Under the pieces are notes generated by a model. That model had not been told where the DNA came from. It saw only the letters and a program-made list of their open reading frames with translations, and made no database searches. The position numbers and the translations under genes are program-made. 64,000 nucleotides of DNA. Origin: Lachnospiraceae bacterium. Lineage in GTDB: Bacteria > Bacillota > Clostridia > Lachnospirales > Lachnospiraceae. The stretch covers positions 21,140 through 85,139 of the forward strand of contig JAILAN010000027.1 of the NCBI GenBank assembly GCA_024681595.1, read 5' to 3'. The first letter of the stretch is position 1; each line of letters opens with the position of its first letter. Positions 61,516 through 64,000 of this stretch are shown one piece after another.

Positions 61516-62853
61516 TCATTTGGCCTTATTAAGAGTAAAATAGAAGCTGACTCCGTCTTCATGATTCTCCACACCGTATGATTGTCCCATTTTGTCGGCG
61601 ATTGCTTTTGCAATACTGAGCCCGACACCGCTTCCGCCGTATTCTCTGGTCCTTGCTTTGTCAACTTTATAGAACTTGTCCCATATCCGTTCAATCGATT
61701 CTTCCGGAATTCTGTCTCCTGTATCAAAAACTGAGATTCTGTATCGTGCTTCATCATGATCTGTAATCGATACAATTATCCGCTTGTCTCCGGATACATA
61801 ATTAATCGCATTGGTGATGTAATTGTTAAAAATCTCTTCGGTATAATACTCATCCGCCAGTACCGGTGCACTGTCCGGGGCATCAATCGTAACGTTTATA
61901 CCTTTTTGTTCAAATATTATTTCGGACTGTTGAATATAATTCTTTATCAAACTAACGATGTCAAATACATCATTTGAAAACTCAGTCTGTCCAAACTCAA
62001 GCTGATTAAGATCAAGCAGATTTTTAACGATCTTGTTCATCTTCGATGCTTCATCCATGATCACATCACAGTAAAAATCTTTGGACTGTTCATCTTTGTT
62101 AACGCTCTCCTTAAGTCCCTCGGCATATCCCTGTATAAGGGCAATGGGGGTTTTAAGTTCATGCGATATGTTAGACAGAAATTCTCTGCGCATATTTTCA
62201 TTTTTTTCTTTAAGTTCGATATCCTTCTGAAGCCTGAGATTGTCCTCGCGCAGTTCCGAGACGGTCACACGTCTGCTTATTATCAGGAAGATAACGAGCA
62301 GGACAAGAGCAATAGATATCAGAAAAAAAACCAGAATATTTTTTGTGAGTTCCGCATTTTGTACGATACTGCCCAATGGACTTCTTAGCAAAAACAGAGT
62401 ACCGTCATCAAGGATCCCCCACATGTCTATATATTCGATCCCGTTCCTGGGATCACTGGTGAGGTATGCTTCGTATCTGGCTGATTTTTGCAATGCCTGC
62501 GAGTCCGGATCGCTGCTGTCAAAAAGGTAGCCCAAAAGCAATCTCGACATGTATTCATAATCCTGACCGCTGGATTTTATTGTCTCGGAATCCGAGTCAA
62601 CAAGGACAATGGAAATATTATTATTTTCGCTGATCTTTTTGAACATCAAGTCAAAAGATTCCGAATCCAGCTTATGCATGGCAGAAGCAGTATTAAGCTC
62701 TTTATAAACATCCGTCATCGAATTTAGCTTGCGGCTGATAAAGAACTGTCTGATCAAAGGTCCGCCAAAACAAAGCGCAACAAATACGATCAGCCCCATA
62801 ATGATGCCGGATATCAAAAGATATTTTTTGTGATATGACATTTTGTGTTTCAT
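61516..62853 (-). CDS. Membrane sensor histidine kinase (orphan)
   Basis: About 445 aa from the ATG at 62853; a longer frame would run through a terminator and is rejected. Helix 1 at 11-31, an extracytoplasmic sensor of about 140 residues, helix 2 at 172-193, no HAMP but a short coiled coil, then HisKA with phospho-acceptor His231 in ISHELKTP, and HATPase motifs NYITNAINYV, DTGDRIPEESI, FYKVDKAR and GGSGVGLSIAKAI. No response regulator gene is adjacent, so its partner is elsewhere. No ribosome site precedes the start; TGATAAAAT lies 7 nt upstream. Confidence 0.93.
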   Translation of the reverse strand: MKHKMSYHKKYLLISGIIMGLIVFVALCFGGPLIRQFFISRKLNSMTDVYKELNTASAMHKLDSESFDLMFKKISENNNISIVLVDSDSETIKSSGQDYEYMSRLLLGYLFDSSDPDSQALQKSARYEAYLTSDPRNGIEYIDMWGILDDGTLFLLRSPLGSIVQNAELTKNILVFFLISIALVLLVIFLIISRRVTVSELREDNLRLQKDIELKEKNENMRREFLSNISHELKTPIALIQGYAEGLKESVNKDEQSKDFYCDVIMDEASKMNKIVKNLLDLNQLEFGQTEFSNDVFDIVSLIKNYIQQSEIIFEQKGINVTIDAPDSAPVLADEYYTEEIFNNYITNAINYVSGDKRIIVSITDHDEARYRISVFDTGDRIPEESIERIWDKFYKVDKARTREYGGSGVGLSIAKAIADKMGQSYGVENHEDGVSFYFTLNKAK

Positions 62854-62860
62854 AATCTTT

Positions 62861-62869
62861 ATTTTATCA
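62861..62869 (-). promoter_or_regulatory. Extended -10 promoter of the histidine kinase, leaderless geometry
   Basis: TGATAAAAT is an extended -10 (TAAAAT five of six). It ends 7 nt before the ATG at 62853, so the start codon would be at about +1 or +2. No good -35 was found. Confidence 0.45.
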
Positions 62870-62910
62870 CATGGTGGCAGCCCATAAAATGCAGACTCCG
62901 CACAAATACA

Positions 62911-62941
62911 AAGACAGCCACCGGAAACCGGAGGCTGTCTT
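62911..62941 (-). terminator. Terminator after the GH43 gene
   Basis: A 13-position stem with one mismatch (AGACAGCC-t-CCGG / CCGG-t-GGCTGTCT) and a 3-nt loop lies 38 bp after the GH43 stop. The T-tract (TTTGTATTTG) is interrupted. It separates the GH43 enzyme from the histidine kinase. Confidence 0.65.
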
Positions 62942-62978
62942 CGCAAAAACTATAAAAGAGGATGTATTGAAAAAGAAA

Positions 62979-63956
62979 TTACTCGTAGGGATGAATAGTT
63001 TTGATATTGCCTTTATCATCAATATCAAGTTTGGTGTATTTTACACATCTTTCATGGGTAACTCCGCCGGAGAGTTCACAGTCATGATAGAACAGATACC
63101 ACTCCCCGTTGATCTCAACTATCGAATGATGTGTCGTCCAGCCTAAAACCGGCTCCATTATCCTGCCTTTATATGTAAAGGGACCCTCGGGAGAATCTCC
63201 CTCTGCATAGCAGATATAATGCGTAGTACCTGTAGAGTATGAGAGGTAATATTTTCCGTTATACTTATGCATCCACGGTCCTTCAAAATACCTGCGGTCT
63301 TCATCGGACGCTTTAAGCGGAATACCATTCTCATCCAATATAGTCACATGGCAGGGTTTTGTTTCAAACCTGTCCATGGTAGGTGCAAATCTGGCAAACA
63401 TAGGGCCTAACGCTTCATCATCGCCGGATGGTCTTTTCTCATCGGGATTGAACGAGCCTGACTGCCACATCTCCAGCTGTCCACCCCAAAGGCCGCCATA
63501 ATAACAGTAGATGCTGCCGTCATCATCGACCAATACAGCAGGATCGATACTGTAGCTGCCTTCAATAGGCTTATCCTGCGGGATAAAAGGACCAGTGGGA
63601 GAATCGGAAGATGCAACCCCTATACGGAAGATTCCATCCTTATCCTTGGCCGGAAATACCAGATAGTACTTATCATTTACAATCACCGCATCCGGCGCCC
63701 ACATCTGATTTTTTACCCAGGGTACATCATCCTGATGAAGGGCGAGGCCATTATCAACACACTCGGAATCAAGATCGTCCATTGACAGAACATGATAGTC
63801 TTCCATCATGTACTGATCTCCGTTATCATCATCCGGTACATCTCTTTCCACATCATGCGAAGGATAGATGTAAATCTTACCGTTAAATACATGAGCAGAA
63901 GGATCTGCGGTATAGATGTGTTTTACAAGAGGTTTTCTTTCGTTATCTCTTCTCAT
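62979..63956 (-). CDS. Glycoside hydrolase family 43 enzyme (cytoplasmic, xylosidase/arabinofuranosidase-like)
   Basis: 325 aa, five-bladed beta-propeller type. Catalytic residues are apparent: Asp18 in TADPSAHVFNGK, a pKa-setting Asp in YSIDPAVLVDDDG (about 133), and the acid Glu in YFEGPWMHKYNGKYYLSYS (about 224). Without a signal peptide it should act on imported xylo- or arabino-oligosaccharides. The exact sugar specificity cannot be told from sequence. The ATG has no good ribosome site; a GATAAT hexamer lies 9 nt upstream. The upstream context is cut by the window edge. Confidence 0.88.
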   Translation of the reverse strand: MRRDNERKPLVKHIYTADPSAHVFNGKIYIYPSHDVERDVPDDDNGDQYMMEDYHVLSMDDLDSECVDNGLALHQDDVPWVKNQMWAPDAVIVNDKYYLVFPAKDKDGIFRIGVASSDSPTGPFIPQDKPIEGSYSIDPAVLVDDDGSIYCYYGGLWGGQLEMWQSGSFNPDEKRPSGDDEALGPMFARFAPTMDRFETKPCHVTILDENGIPLKASDEDRRYFEGPWMHKYNGKYYLSYSTGTTHYICYAEGDSPEGPFTYKGRIMEPVLGWTTHHSIVEINGEWYLFYHDCELSGGVTHERCVKYTKLDIDDKGNIKTIHPYE

Positions 63957-64000
63957 TATCCGATCATTATCTTTCCTGTTTTGTAATAATCATAATTCGG

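Noticed and set aside
1..64000. CRISPR arrays, insertion sequences, prophage genes, rRNA, or riboswitches
   Set aside because: None seen: no spaced direct repeats apart from the in-gene duplication, no transposase or integrase frames, and no leader long enough for a riboswitch before lysA, ilvA, proA or tgt.

Overview
The window looks like a core-genome segment of an anaerobic Bacillota bacterium, most likely a Lachnospiraceae-type Clostridium relative (Butyrivibrio/Roseburia-like). This is inferred from gene content and order (tmcAL-pta-ackA-yceD-rpmF-plsX-acpP-rnc-smc-ftsY ... ylxM-ffh-rpsP-khpA-rimM-trmD-rplS-rbgA-rnhB-ylqG-ylqH-yraN), an acetate kinase/phosphotransacetylase pair, CheV and UPF0210/ACT proteins. 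No database search was possible. Every protein gene except tmcAL lies on the minus strand; the only other plus-strand gene is a tRNA-Leu. I saw no insertion sequences, prophage, CRISPR array or rRNA, and no gap between genes longer than about 220 bp.

Layout in coordinates (transcription mostly runs right to left). 1-8.3 kb: yajC (cut by the edge), tgt, a VanY-like carboxypeptidase, a beta-propeller lactonase, the polyamine transporter potABCD and an esterase. 8.4-15.6 kb: proA, a folate enzyme, an FAD oxidoreductase, a MurJ/SpoVB-type flippase, a degenerate PgpH-like membrane protein and phoH. 15.6-24.9 kb: two unknown membrane proteins (zinc ribbon; MORN), then yraN, an FlhB-tail protein, a FliK-like protein, rnhB, two signal peptidases around rbgA, rplS, trmD, rimM, khpA. 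24.9-38.7 kb: rpsP, ffh, ylxM, a GH25 muramidase and ilvA (inserted in the usual ftsY-ylxM order), ftsY, smc, rnc, acpP, plsX, rpmF, yceD, ackA, pta. 38.9-49.6 kb: tmcAL, a diguanylate cyclase, UPF0210, an ACT protein, yycJ, an FtsA-like actin, coaE, polA and a zinc-finger membrane protein. 49.8-58.5 kb: tRNA-Leu, telA, xpaC, lysA, ung, hisF, hisH and a 908-residue acidic membrane protein. 58.6-64 kb: cheV, a TPR-like membrane protein, a lipoprotein, a histidine kinase and a GH43 enzyme.

Two observations stand out. First, the 908-residue membrane protein next to cheV carries about ten copies of a short motif (best copies LSQSDIEALM and LSQDDLEAML) that closely resembles the N-terminal CheY-P-binding motif of FliM/FliY. 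It may be an undescribed membrane-tethered multivalent ligand for phosphorylated receiver domains. Second, several genes (yceD, polA, rnc, ylxM, the histidine kinase, the lipoprotein, the PgpH-like gene) lack a ribosome-binding site and instead have a -10-like hexamer 6-8 nt before the start codon, the geometry of leaderless mRNAs; the yceD promoter matches both consensus hexamers perfectly. A third is the PgpH-position protein, whose HD residues needed for c-di-AMP hydrolysis are lost.

Start codons were re-chosen from ribosome-binding sites, overlaps and family N-termini where the longest frame looked wrong (potA, potB, potD, trmD, rimM, rnc, plsX, pta, yycJ, polA, telA, xpaC, cheV, histidine kinase). 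rpmF (59 codons) was found by direct reading.
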